NCBI GenBank assembly: GCA_963750075.1
Contig: CAVVPG010000004.1
Span: forward strand, 372,001-436,000
Reading direction: 5' to 3'
Origin: Bog-473 sp963750075
Lineage (GTDB): Bacteria; Actinomycetota; Acidimicrobiia; Acidimicrobiales; RAAP-2
Length of the DNA stretch: 64,000 nt
Shown here piece by piece: positions 8,284-17,115 of this stretch. Within the stretch, counting starts at the first letter, position 1; each line of letters opens with the position of its first letter. The position numbers and the translations under genes were made by a program. A model generated the notes under the pieces. It did no database searches. It saw nothing but the letters and a program-made list of their open reading frames with translations, and was not told the origin of the DNA.

Positions 8284-9837
8284 ATGAACTGGTTCGCCGT
8301 GCTCGCCCACCACGCGACCCGTACGCCCCAGAAGGCGATCACGGTGTTCGACGGCGAGACGACGACCTACGAGGAAATGGCCCAACGAGTGCTGGCGCTG
8401 GCCGCCGGGCTCTCCGAATGCGGTGTCGGCCGGGGCGGGGTCGTCGCCCTCCTCTCGTACAACTGCCCAGAGTTCTTGGAGACGATCTTCGCCGCCAACT
8501 ACCTCGGTGCGATCGCGATGCCGATCAACTGGCGGCTCGCCGCGCCCGAGGTGCGCTACATCCTCGAGCACTCCGGGGCTCACGCGATCCTCTGTGACGC
8601 GTCCCTCCTCGACCTTGCCAGCGAGGCCACCCATGGCATCGAGCGTCCGTTCGTCCGAGCATGCGTCGCCCCAGTGACCGCCAGGGACTGGATGACCCTG
8701 GCCGATCTCCGCACGACCGAAGTCGAGGTGGAGCGTGTTGCGGTGGCGGGCGACGACATCCACCGCCTGATGTACACCTCGGGCACCACGGGACGGCCCA
8801 AGGGGGTCATGATCACCCACGCCAACCTCGCCTGGAAGAACCTGGCCCACATCGTCGAATTCGGCTTCACGCGCTCCGATCTCGGCCTTGCCTGTGGGCC
8901 GCTGTACCACGTCGGCGCGCTCGACCTCACCACGACCTCGCTGATCGCCGCGGGTGCCACGACCATCATCCATCGTTCCTTCGACGCGCCGGCTGTCGTG
9001 AACGAACTCGAGCGGTCGCGGGTGACGACCGTGTGGCTGGCGCCCGCCATGGTCAATGCGATCATGGCGCTGCCGGACATCGAGCAACGCGATCTGTCCT
9101 CGGTCCGCGTGGTCATCAACGGGGGCGAGAAGATGCCCATCCCGCTGATCCAGCGGATCCAGCGCGTCTTCTCCTCTGCGTGGTTCGCCGACGCCTACGG
9201 CCTCACCGAGACGGTCTCCGGTGACACCTTCCTCGACGGGGACAGCATTGTGAGCAAGATCGGGAGCGTGGGCCGCCCGTGCCTGTACCTGGAGCTCGAC
9301 ATATGGGACGAGCACGGTGGTTCATTGCCGCCGGGGGAACGGGGCGAGATCGTCCTGCGCGGCCCCAAGGTCTTCAAGGGCTACTGGCGCGACCCCGATG
9401 CGACCGAGGCGGCGTTTGCCGGGGGTTGGTTCCACACGGGTGACGTCGGCGTCCGCGACGAGGACGGGTATCTCTTCATCGTCGATCGGCTCAAGGACAT
9501 GATCGTGTCGGGCGGTGAGAACATCGCGAGCTCCGAGATCGAACGCGTGCTCTATGAGCACGAGTCGGTCCTCGAAGTGGCCGTCGTGGGTCGCCCGGAT
9601 GATCGGTGGGGCGAGGTCCCGGTGGCGTTCGTCGTCCTGCGGCAGGGCGCGACGGCAACGGAGGACGTGCTGCTCGAGCACTGCCGCGCCCAACTGGCGC
9701 GCTTCAAGGTCCCCAAGGGCATCACGCTCCTCGATGCTCTCCCCCGCAACCCGTCCGGCAAGGTGCTCAAGCGCGAGCTCCGGGCGATGGCACCGGACGG
9801 TCCGCACGACGCCTTCGGAGTCGGCCGGTCGAGCTAG
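8284..9837 (+). CDS. AMP-dependent acyl-CoA synthetase/ligase
   Basis: A member of the ANL superfamily, 517 residues from this start. The P-loop-like 'MYTSGTTGRPKGVMITH', 'YGLTETVSGDTF', 'WFHTGDVGVRDEDGYLFIVD' hinge region and the C-terminal 'PRNPSGKVLKREL' with the catalytic lysine are all present. It activates a carboxylic acid to its CoA ester with ATP and so probably starts the pathway served by the acyl-CoA dehydrogenase. The ATG at 8284 is preceded by GAGGG at good spacing and begins 'MNWFAVLAHHA'; an in-frame ATG at 8254 is the alternative. Divergent from the TetR gene. Confidence 0.9.
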   Translation: MNWFAVLAHHATRTPQKAITVFDGETTTYEEMAQRVLALAAGLSECGVGRGGVVALLSYNCPEFLETIFAANYLGAIAMPINWRLAAPEVRYILEHSGAHAILCDASLLDLASEATHGIERPFVRACVAPVTARDWMTLADLRTTEVEVERVAVAGDDIHRLMYTSGTTGRPKGVMITHANLAWKNLAHIVEFGFTRSDLGLACGPLYHVGALDLTTTSLIAAGATTIIHRSFDAPAVVNELERSRVTTVWLAPAMVNAIMALPDIEQRDLSSVRVVINGGEKMPIPLIQRIQRVFSSAWFADAYGLTETVSGDTFLDGDSIVSKIGSVGRPCLYLELDIWDEHGGSLPPGERGEIVLRGPKVFKGYWRDPDATEAAFAGGWFHTGDVGVRDEDGYLFIVDRLKDMIVSGGENIASSEIERVLYEHESVLEVAVVGRPDDRWGEVPVAFVVLRQGATATEDVLLEHCRAQLARFKVPKGITLLDALPRNPSGKVLKRELRAMAPDGPHDAFGVGRSS

Positions 9838-9874
9838 GGAACCTTGGTCACCGGGCCAGGTTTGCGTGACGGCC

Positions 9875-12718
9875 TCAACCCGCCGAGGTGCTGGGAGCCG
9901 CCTGTGGCTCGTCCACCACGCCTGGGCCGGGCTGCGGCCCGAGCTCACCGCTGCGCACGATCGCCCGTTCGTCGGTGCCGAGGTAGCTGGCAATGACCCG
10001 TCGGTCGTTGCGAAGCTCCTCGGGCGTTCCCTCGGCGATGACGGAGCCCGTCTCGAGGCAGTACACGCGTCCGGAGATGCCCATGATGAGGGGCATGTCA
10101 TGCTCGATCAGGAGCACCGAAGCGGCCAGTTCCTTTTGGATGGACCCGATCAGCGGTGCGAACGCCTCGGTCTCGCGTTGGGCCAGGCCGGCCGTGGGCT
10201 CGTCGAGGCAAAGGATCTTCGCCTCGAGCGCGAGCAGGCCCGCGAGCTCGACGACCCGGCGGGTGCCCGTGGACAGGTCGCTGATGTAGGTCTCGCGGTA
10301 GTGGTCGAGGCCCAGGAAATCGACCAGTTCGGACGCCTCGGCGAGTACGGCCTTGGAATGACGCCGCGCCCGGGGCAGCCCCAACGCGGTGGAGACCATT
10401 CCCGGGGCACGCCGGGCCTCCAGGGCGACCAGGAGGGTCTCGTTGACCGTCAGCTCGGGGAACAAGGTCGCCGACTGGAAGGTGCGCCCGAGCCCGAGCG
10501 AGGCGCGGTAGCCCGGTGGCTTGCCGGCCACCTCCTGGCCGAAGATGCTGACCGATCCCGATGCGGCGACGAACCCTCCGATCGCATTCATGAGCGTCGA
10601 CTTGCCTGCTCCGTTGGCGCCGATGAGCCCGACGATCTCGTCCGCCTGGACCTCCAGGCTCACGTTGTCGACCGCCACGAGGCCGCCGAAGCGCACATTC
10701 AGCTTCTGCACGGTAAGGACCGGCCCAGGTAGGAGCGGCGGCTCGCCGGCGCGTCGGTGGACAACGGCGGGGGCCGTGGGACGTTCCCGCACGGGCCGCT
10801 CCCCCACCCGCCGGTCGGCCCAGGCCAAGATGGAGTCGCGCAGTCCGGAGGAGAGCTGATTGAGGCCCCGGGGGAAGTACAGCAGGACGATGAGGAGTCC
10901 CAGGCTCGAGCTCAACAGCCCGAGCAGCGCGTTGTTCGGGGCGAGCGCCGGGATGCCGATCACGACGATGGCGCCGATGATCGCGCCGGAGACCGAGCCC
11001 ATGCCTCCGATCACGACCATGGCGACGAGGTTGAGCGAGTCGTTCACCAGGAAGAAGTCCTGGGTGAAGGCGATGTTGGCGTAGGCACCGGCGAGCAGCG
11101 CCCCGCCGAGACCCGCCAGGGCACCGGAGAGAGCGAAGGTCTGGAGTTTGAGCCGCACCGGGCGCACGCCGTAGGCGGTCGCCGCGACCTCGTTGTCGCG
11201 CAGCGCTCTGATGGTGCGGCCAACCCCGCTGTCGCGGAGCCGGCTCAGCAACACGACCACCAGGGCCAGCACGACGAGAACGACGTAGTAATAGGTCCGC
11301 TGGCCCGGGAAGCTGAGGAACCACAGGCGACCCGGCACCAAGGGTACGTTGGCCCCGTCGGGCGACTCTCCCGAGAAGAAGGGCAGGAAATAGAAGTACT
11401 GCTGCGCGGTCAGCGCCAGGACGAAGGTCACGACGGCGAGGTAGAGACCCCGCACCCGCAGCGAGCCGATGCCGATGCCGAGTGCAAGGAGCGCCGAGGC
11501 CACCATGGTGGCCGCGATGGCCACCCAGAAGGGCACGCCCTCCGTCACCAGACGCGCCGCAAACAGTGCGCCGAGCCCGGCGAAGGCCATCTGGCCCAAG
11601 GAGAGCTGGCCCATCCAGCCCGTCAAGACAGTGAGGGACGAGGCGCAGATGGCAAAGCCGAGCACCGCCGTGAACAGCTGTTGGCTCGAGGGCTCACTCT
11701 TGACGAGGGGGAGGATCACCGCCACGAGACCGAGGAGCAGGATCCCGCCCTTGTCGATGTTCCGAGCCCACCAGATGGAGCGCAAGCGCTCGGGGACCGG
11801 CCGCGAGCGCGGACTGAACGCGAAGACCCCCGAGTCGTCCCCGCCCTCCCGCTTGGCGAAGAACACCGCAATGAACACCGCAATGAACAACAGGAGATCG
11901 GTGATGCCCGGCGTCGCCAAGAAGTTGTACGTGAGCACGCTTTGGATGACGCCTATCGCCACGGCGGCGATGACGGCGACACGGAAGGACCGCAAGCCGG
12001 CGATGACAGCGGCGGCGAGCGCGTAGGCGAGGGTCTCGGGGCCGAGGGTGGTAAGCCCGGCCGCCGTCGAGGTCTCTCCGGCGAAGAGGATGACCGAAAG
12101 CGTGGACAGGACTGCTGCCAGCGACCACACCATGGTCGAGACCAGCTTGGGGGAGATGGAGGAGAGGCGGGCCAATGACGGGTTGGAGGCGCTGGCCTTG
12201 ACCGTCTTGCCGATCGTCGTATGGTCCAAGAACCAAATGAGGGTAACCACGGCGATCGGCACCAAGATGATCACCGCGAGGTCTGCACCGCGGACGTTCA
12301 CCCCCGCGATGGTCCAGGCGCCCTCGAAGGCGCTGGGGAAATGGGCGCTGGCGTCCGACGGCTGGGGGATCTTGAGTGCGATCACCTCGGCCACTCCCCC
12401 GATCCCGATGGTGGCCACCAGGACGACGACGCGCGGTGCGTTCCTCAGCCGACGGATGACCGTCATCTCGATCGCTGCGCCGAAGACCAGGCCCGCGAGG
12501 AGCGCTAGGACGAGGGCGACCCAGAAGGGGACGTGGTACTGGACGACCAGCAAGGAGAGCAGCACCGCGCCGACCACGCCCATGTTCCCCACGGCGAAGT
12601 TGATGATCCTCGTCGCCCGGTAGACAAGGACCACCCCGACCGCGATGAGCGCCACGGCGAGCCCCTGGATGATGCCGTCGAAGACGATCTGGGAGTTGAT
12701 CCAGCCGACCGCCAACAT
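9875..12718 (-). CDS. Branched-chain-amino-acid-type ABC transporter: LivH-LivM permeases fused to LivG ATPase
   Basis: A 947-residue three-part fusion. Residues about 1-295 are a LivH-type permease ('FAVGNMGVVGAVLLS'). Residues about 320-650 are a LivM-type permease ('TGWMGQLSLGQMAFAGLGA'). Residues about 690-930 are a LivG-type ATPase with Walker A 'GANGAGKST', a variant signature 'LSTGTRR' and Walker B 'ILCLDEPTAGL'. These transporters import hydrophobic amino acids or aromatic and organic acids. The start ATG overlaps the stop of the upstream MFS-ATPase gene by one base (TGATG), so the two are coupled. The open frame runs upstream of the ATG but reads another gene's shadow. No periplasmic binding protein lies nearby. 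Confidence 0.88.
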   Translation of the reverse strand: MLAVGWINSQIVFDGIIQGLAVALIAVGVVLVYRATRIINFAVGNMGVVGAVLLSLLVVQYHVPFWVALVLALLAGLVFGAAIEMTVIRRLRNAPRVVVLVATIGIGGVAEVIALKIPQPSDASAHFPSAFEGAWTIAGVNVRGADLAVIILVPIAVVTLIWFLDHTTIGKTVKASASNPSLARLSSISPKLVSTMVWSLAAVLSTLSVILFAGETSTAAGLTTLGPETLAYALAAAVIAGLRSFRVAVIAAVAIGVIQSVLTYNFLATPGITDLLLFIAVFIAVFFAKREGGDDSGVFAFSPRSRPVPERLRSIWWARNIDKGGILLLGLVAVILPLVKSEPSSQQLFTAVLGFAICASSLTVLTGWMGQLSLGQMAFAGLGALFAARLVTEGVPFWVAIAATMVASALLALGIGIGSLRVRGLYLAVVTFVLALTAQQYFYFLPFFSGESPDGANVPLVPGRLWFLSFPGQRTYYYVVLVVLALVVVLLSRLRDSGVGRTIRALRDNEVAATAYGVRPVRLKLQTFALSGALAGLGGALLAGAYANIAFTQDFFLVNDSLNLVAMVVIGGMGSVSGAIIGAIVVIGIPALAPNNALLGLLSSSLGLLIVLLYFPRGLNQLSSGLRDSILAWADRRVGERPVRERPTAPAVVHRRAGEPPLLPGPVLTVQKLNVRFGGLVAVDNVSLEVQADEIVGLIGANGAGKSTLMNAIGGFVAASGSVSIFGQEVAGKPPGYRASLGLGRTFQSATLFPELTVNETLLVALEARRAPGMVSTALGLPRARRHSKAVLAEASELVDFLGLDHYRETYISDLSTGTRRVVELAGLLALEAKILCLDEPTAGLAQRETEAFAPLIGSIQKELAASVLLIEHDMPLIMGISGRVYCLETGSVIAEGTPEELRNDRRVIASYLGTDERAIVRSGELGPQPGPGVVDEPQAAPSTSAG

Positions 12719-14952
12719 CACACGACCACCTCGCCCCCCAGGAACACCGCCCGCGCCAGGTCGTCTCGCTCCATGAGATCGGAGAGGGCACCCTCGAAGC
12801 GCACCTGGCCCTTCTCGAGGAAGACCGCCCGGTCTGCGATGGCCGCGGCGACATTCAGGGACTGCTCGACGATGATCATGGTCACGCCCTCGGCCTTGAG
12901 TCGGTCCACCACGCCGATGAGCTCCTGCACGACGATGGGAGCGAGCCCCAGCGAGAGCTCGTCGATCATGAGCACCTCCGGGTCGTGCATCAGCGCGATG
13001 GCGAGCGCGAGCATCTGCTGCTGGCCGCCTGACATCGTGTCGGCCCGGCGCGACCTGGCGTCTGCCAGGACGGGGAAGAGCGAGAGCACCCGCTCGATGC
13101 GCCGCTCGAGGTCGGCGCGGTCGCCCCGATAGGCGAAGCCACCCATCTCGAGGTTCTCCCTCACGGTCATCTCGCCGAAGACTCCCCTCCCTCCGGGGAG
13201 CAGATGGATGCCCAGGCGAGAGCGCTGTTCGGGTGTGGCGTAGGTCACGGTGCGACCGTTCAGGCGTACCACCCCACGGTCCGCCGTGACGAGGCCCGCG
13301 GCGACCCTCAGCGCGGTCGACTTGCCGGCGCCGTTCGTCCCGAGCAGGGCCAGCACCTCCCCCTTGCCGACCTCGAAACCCACCCCGAAGAGGACCTGCA
13401 CGTGCCCGTAGCTGAAGTCCACGTTGTTGAGCTGGAGGACCGGGATGGAGTCGGGATCGGCCGCCTGGCGGCGGTGTTCCTCCTGCTCTTCCTGCAGCTC
13501 GAGGACCACCAGGGAGAGATCGTTGCGGATGAAATGCGAGCCCCTGATGATCATGATCCCGCCCACGATGGTGGTGGGGATCATGAGGATCAGCACCGCA
13601 GCCCTTGGGCCGAGGGCCTGGTCCAGGCCGGCGGACAGGATGGCGCCGCCGGTGGCCCCGATGAAGAAGAGGTAGATCGACCCCACCGCGCCGGTGATGC
13701 CACGCAGGTGGTAGGGCGCGACCGACGTGAGGACCGGCCCCACCATGGCGAACGCGCTCATGGAGAGGACGGTGACCATCACGGAGAAGCAGGCCCAGAG
13801 CCATGCGTTCGGCATGAAGTACTGGATCGGGACCAACACCGCGACCGGGAGGAGCATCTTGCCGATGAGAGCGAGTGCCCGTGAGGGGTCACGGCGGTAG
13901 AGGCTGTCGAAATGGCGACCCACGAACGGGAGAGCGACGAGAACGCCGAGGCTGGCGATCGTCCCGATCAGTCCGCGGCGGAACGCGTCGAGGCCGAACT
14001 GGTCCTTCAAGAAGAGGTTGCCGAGGACGGGAGCGGTGAAGAGGGCGAAGCCCATGGCGGTGAAACCGACCAGGACGCTCTTCAGCGTGCGGATCCTGAG
14101 AATACGGGTCCAGGCGGCCTCGAGGGAGGGCGGGATCGGCTTGGTGTCCTCGGTGACCTCGCCGAGCACGTCGAGCTTCTCGTGTTGTCCTCGGGGAGGC
14201 TCTCGGAGCCGGAAGGCGATGACGGCGACCACGACGACCGGGACGGACAGGACGTAGAAAGCCCAGCGCCAGCCGTTGGGCCCCCCGACCGCCGTGGCAA
14301 TTGTCCCGACCAGGATCGGGCTGAGGGCCGTCGCCATGCCCGTGGCCATCCCCATGGCCGAGAAGATGCGCCCCCGCAAGTTGATCGGATAGGTGTCGGC
14401 CAGCAGAGTGCCGTTCACCGAGTAGGACGAGGCCTGGGTGATCCCGGCTCCGAAGCGGGCGAGGAAGAACGTGAGGATGTTCGTCGCCAGCCCGGAGAGG
14501 AACACCATGATGCCGAAGAAGAAGGTGGCCCATCCGATGATGGGTGCCCGACGGAACCGGTCGGCCATCCAGCCCATCGGGACGATGCCGACCACCAGGA
14601 ACCCTCCGGAGATCCCCGCCACGAAGACGATGACACCGGAGCTCACGTGGAACGAGGACTGGATGTTCGGCGCGAGCACGGAGAGACCCGCGCTTTGCAG
14701 GTTGTCCAGCGCGACGATCAGCGCCAGGACGACGAAGGTCGAGTACCCGGACTTGCGCAGGCCTTCGCGAAGCGAGGTGCGCTCCTCCCGCGTCCCAGGC
14801 AGCAAGTCCTCCGGGAACAGGATCTCCTCTGGTTGCCTGGCGGAGTCCTGGCGCTCCTGCGCAGTTTCGGCCACGAATCTGGCCAGGGAGGTGGGGGTTT
14901 CGGTGCTGACGGGGCTGTCACCTGAGGGAGTAACCGGCGACAGGTCGCTCAT
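12718..14952 (-). CDS. MFS permease fused to a LivF-type ABC ATPase
   Basis: A 744-residue chimera. After a charged N-terminus, residues about 70-480 are a major-facilitator permease ('GIVPMGWMADRFRRAP' is the loop 2-3 motif region). Residues about 505-740 are a LivF-like ATPase with Walker A 'GTNGAGKST', signature 'MSGGQQQML' and Walker B 'VLMIDELSLGLAP'. An MFS carrier normally uses ion gradients, so joining it to an ABC ATPase is odd. It is followed directly by the LivH-LivM-LivG fusion, which lacks a LivF subunit, so this ATPase probably completes that importer. The ATG at 14952 is the first start after unrelated open frame; no signal for an earlier one was seen. Confidence 0.87.
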   Translation of the reverse strand: MSDLSPVTPSGDSPVSTETPTSLARFVAETAQERQDSARQPEEILFPEDLLPGTREERTSLREGLRKSGYSTFVVLALIVALDNLQSAGLSVLAPNIQSSFHVSSGVIVFVAGISGGFLVVGIVPMGWMADRFRRAPIIGWATFFFGIMVFLSGLATNILTFFLARFGAGITQASSYSVNGTLLADTYPINLRGRIFSAMGMATGMATALSPILVGTIATAVGGPNGWRWAFYVLSVPVVVVAVIAFRLREPPRGQHEKLDVLGEVTEDTKPIPPSLEAAWTRILRIRTLKSVLVGFTAMGFALFTAPVLGNLFLKDQFGLDAFRRGLIGTIASLGVLVALPFVGRHFDSLYRRDPSRALALIGKMLLPVAVLVPIQYFMPNAWLWACFSVMVTVLSMSAFAMVGPVLTSVAPYHLRGITGAVGSIYLFFIGATGGAILSAGLDQALGPRAAVLILMIPTTIVGGIMIIRGSHFIRNDLSLVVLELQEEQEEHRRQAADPDSIPVLQLNNVDFSYGHVQVLFGVGFEVGKGEVLALLGTNGAGKSTALRVAAGLVTADRGVVRLNGRTVTYATPEQRSRLGIHLLPGGRGVFGEMTVRENLEMGGFAYRGDRADLERRIERVLSLFPVLADARSRRADTMSGGQQQMLALAIALMHDPEVLMIDELSLGLAPIVVQELIGVVDRLKAEGVTMIIVEQSLNVAAAIADRAVFLEKGQVRFEGALSDLMERDDLARAVFLGGEVVV

Positions 14953-15084
14953 GCAGGCGCCCGCCCGACAGACTCTGGATCTTCGTATCGAGAATCGTGT
15001 TGCTGCATCGGGAGAACGATACTTTGGATCTGACTTTGCGTCACCGCAAACTGCCGGTGGACGTCGACTCCTTAGAGTCAGGCA

Positions 15085-16308
15085 ATGACCGCCGCTGACA
15101 GCTCGACTCTCACCGTCTTCGGGGCGCCGTGGTGCCCCCACTGCAAGAGGGTGAAGAGGTTCCTCGCCGCCCACCGGGTGCCGTACGACAACGTCGACGT
15201 CGACGAACACTCCGAGGCCGTCGATCGCCTGAAGGAACTGCAGGGCGGCGGACAGGTCATCCCCACCGTCGTCTACCCCGACGGATCCCATCAGGTGAAC
15301 CCGAGCGACGAAGCACTTGCCGCCCGCATCGGCCTCGCGCTGGAGGCGGAGCGGGACGCCTACGACCTCGTCATCATCGGAGGGGGACCGGCGGGCCTCG
15401 CCGCCGCGATCTACGCCGCTCGAGAAGGCATCGACAGCATCGTCGTGGATGCCAGCGCTCTCGGCGGCCAAGCCGGGGTGAGCGACCGAATCGACAACTA
15501 CCCGGGTTTCCCCGACGGGATCTCCGGTGCCGAGCTGGCTGAGCGGTTCGTGGATCAAGCCCGGCGCTACGGGGTGGAACTTCTCTCGGCGGTGTCGGTC
15601 AGATCCGTCGAGCCCGACGGCGAGGATGTGGTGACGTCACTGTCTTCCGGCCAGGAGCTCACCTCTCACGCGGTGATCGTGGCCACCGGGTCGACCTACC
15701 GTCGCCTCGATGTCCCGGGCGAGGACGAGCTCATCGGCGCCGGCGTGCACTTCTGCGCCACGTGCGACGGGCCTTTCTATCGGGGAGCCGACGAGGTTGT
15801 CGTCATCGGAGGCGGCAACTCCGCGTTGGAAGAGGGGCTGCACCTCTCCGAGTTCGCGGATCGGGTGCGGGTGCTCGCCCGTTCTGAGCTGTCCGCCTCG
15901 ACCGTTCTCCAAGAGCGTGTGCGCTCCGATCCCCAGTTCGTCGTTCATACCGGTGTGGACATCATCGAGCTCGAGGGGGATCGGGGTCACTTTGCTGCCG
16001 TTGTGGCCCGGGATCGCGACAGCGGCGAAACCGTCCGGTTCCCCGCGGCGGCCGCGTTCGTCTTCATCGGTCTCGAACCGAACATCGAATTTCTCAGTGA
16101 TGCCGTCGAGCGGGATGCGGCCGGGTTCCTCGTGACGAGTGCCACCATGGAGACATCCGTCCCGGGCGTCTTCGCGGCCGGTGACGTGCGCGCCGGATCG
16201 ACCAAACAATTGGGCTCGGCCGTGGGCGACGGGATCGCCGCGCTCCTCATGGTCCGGAGGCACCTCGAGGCCCACCACCACAAGGCGGTGGCCCTGGTCG
16301 ACGCATGA
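15085..16308 (+). CDS. Glutaredoxin-like domain fused to thioredoxin reductase-like flavoprotein
   Basis: A 407-residue protein. Residues about 8-85 are a glutaredoxin/thioredoxin-fold domain with the dithiol site 'APWCPHCKR'. Residues about 93-400 are an FAD/NADPH disulfide reductase with 'DLVIIGGGPAGLAAAIYAA', the redox pair 'CATC' near residues 224-227, and 'VPGVFAAGDVR'. The reductase would reduce the fused thiol domain directly, so this looks like a self-contained thiol-redox system. It stands alone, divergent from the transporter operon across 132 bp. A nearby short frame starting at 16305 is only a shadow of the next minus-strand gene. Confidence 0.9.
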   Translation: MTAADSSTLTVFGAPWCPHCKRVKRFLAAHRVPYDNVDVDEHSEAVDRLKELQGGGQVIPTVVYPDGSHQVNPSDEALAARIGLALEAERDAYDLVIIGGGPAGLAAAIYAAREGIDSIVVDASALGGQAGVSDRIDNYPGFPDGISGAELAERFVDQARRYGVELLSAVSVRSVEPDGEDVVTSLSSGQELTSHAVIVATGSTYRRLDVPGEDELIGAGVHFCATCDGPFYRGADEVVVIGGGNSALEEGLHLSEFADRVRVLARSELSASTVLQERVRSDPQFVVHTGVDIIELEGDRGHFAAVVARDRDSGETVRFPAAAAFVFIGLEPNIEFLSDAVERDAAGFLVTSATMETSVPGVFAAGDVRAGSTKQLGSAVGDGIAALLMVRRHLEAHHHKAVALVDA

Positions 16309-16391
16309 CCGGTCTCATGAGCCGTGCTCCTGGGACGGCAGCCGCACTCAACGACGTCGTCGAGGCCGGCGGAAGGGAACCGCGGCGCGCC

Positions 16392-17009
16392 TCAGTTCGG
16401 CTCCCGGCGGCGGTAGGTCCGGGACTCCTCGATCAGGAGTTGGGGATGCCAGGCCCAGTCCTCGAACGTGGTCCGATCGAGACGACCACGCACGAGGGGT
16501 GTCATCTTCTCGAACGTGCCTTGGGGGTCGTCTCCGACCATCTCGTACATATGGCAGTACCGAGGGGTTCCCGAGGACTCGTGCTCCCAAGGGGTGATCG
16601 TTCGGTAGCCGGGAACAGCCGCCTCGGCGATGTGCCTCAGGTGTACGAAGTCGGCCCAGTCACGGAGCTCCTGAGCTGACTCTTGCTGCTTCGGGGAGAT
16701 GAGAACCAGCAAGATCCCCGTGGTCCGCTCCCCCGAGCAGGATCCCTGTGACGGGCGGGGATAACGAACCAGCGGCACCACCGTGGTGGCCGCCGAGGGC
16801 GGTTCGACGACACCACCATCACCTTCGCCGATGACGACCGCGTCACACCGGGGCAGGCGCCTGGGCAGGCCATCGTCATCCTTGGTGGTCGCCGGCTCCC
16901 AGACACTGACCACCCACCCGGCTGCCTCGACGGCCGCCGCGCGTGCGTCGACCTGGTCAGGTTCGCGGACCAGTTCGAGGTGCAACCGAGAGGGTTGTCG
17001 ATCTTCCAC
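16392..17009 (-). CDS. Conserved hypothetical protein, possible ferredoxin-like (EthD-like) fold
   Basis: A 205-residue protein from a GTG at 17009 that follows AGAAGG. The N-terminal half holds 'PSRLHLELVREPDQVDARAA' and ends in an acidic loop. The C-terminal half, 'ILLVLISPKQQESAQELRDW' followed by 'HIAEAAVPGYRTITPWEH', resembles dimeric alpha/beta-barrel proteins of the EthD type that bind small molecules. No catalytic residues can be named. It lies 107 bp downstream of the phytanoyl-CoA dioxygenase gene in the same direction and is probably co-transcribed. The frame stays open upstream, so the start is uncertain. Confidence 0.6.
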   Translation of the reverse strand: MEDRQPSRLHLELVREPDQVDARAAAVEAAGWVVSVWEPATTKDDDGLPRRLPRCDAVVIGEGDGGVVEPPSAATTVVPLVRYPRPSQGSCSGERTTGILLVLISPKQQESAQELRDWADFVHLRHIAEAAVPGYRTITPWEHESSGTPRYCHMYEMVGDDPQGTFEKMTPLVRGRLDRTTFEDWAWHPQLLIEESRTYRRREPN

Positions 17010-17115
17010 TACGCCTTCTCTGTGTCCATCGCCGGGACGAACATCGCGTCCATCGGAGCGCGAGGAACGGTGGACCGGAGCTCGAAGATATCCGACGCTC
17101 TGGGAGCCCAGGACG

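Noticed and set aside
10757..12178. Long plus-strand open frame opposite the Liv fusion
   Set aside because: Extremely rich in Gly, Glu, Arg and Asp with no membrane or domain pattern; the opposite strand is clearly coding.
12719..13804. Upstream extension of the Liv fusion frame
   Set aside because: It overlaps the ATPase half of the MFS-LivF gene in another frame; the permease N-terminus begins at 12718.
16305..16679. Plus-strand frame overlapping the stop of the thioredoxin reductase gene
   Set aside because: It runs opposite the conserved hypothetical protein (16392-17009), has no pattern, and is probably a shadow.
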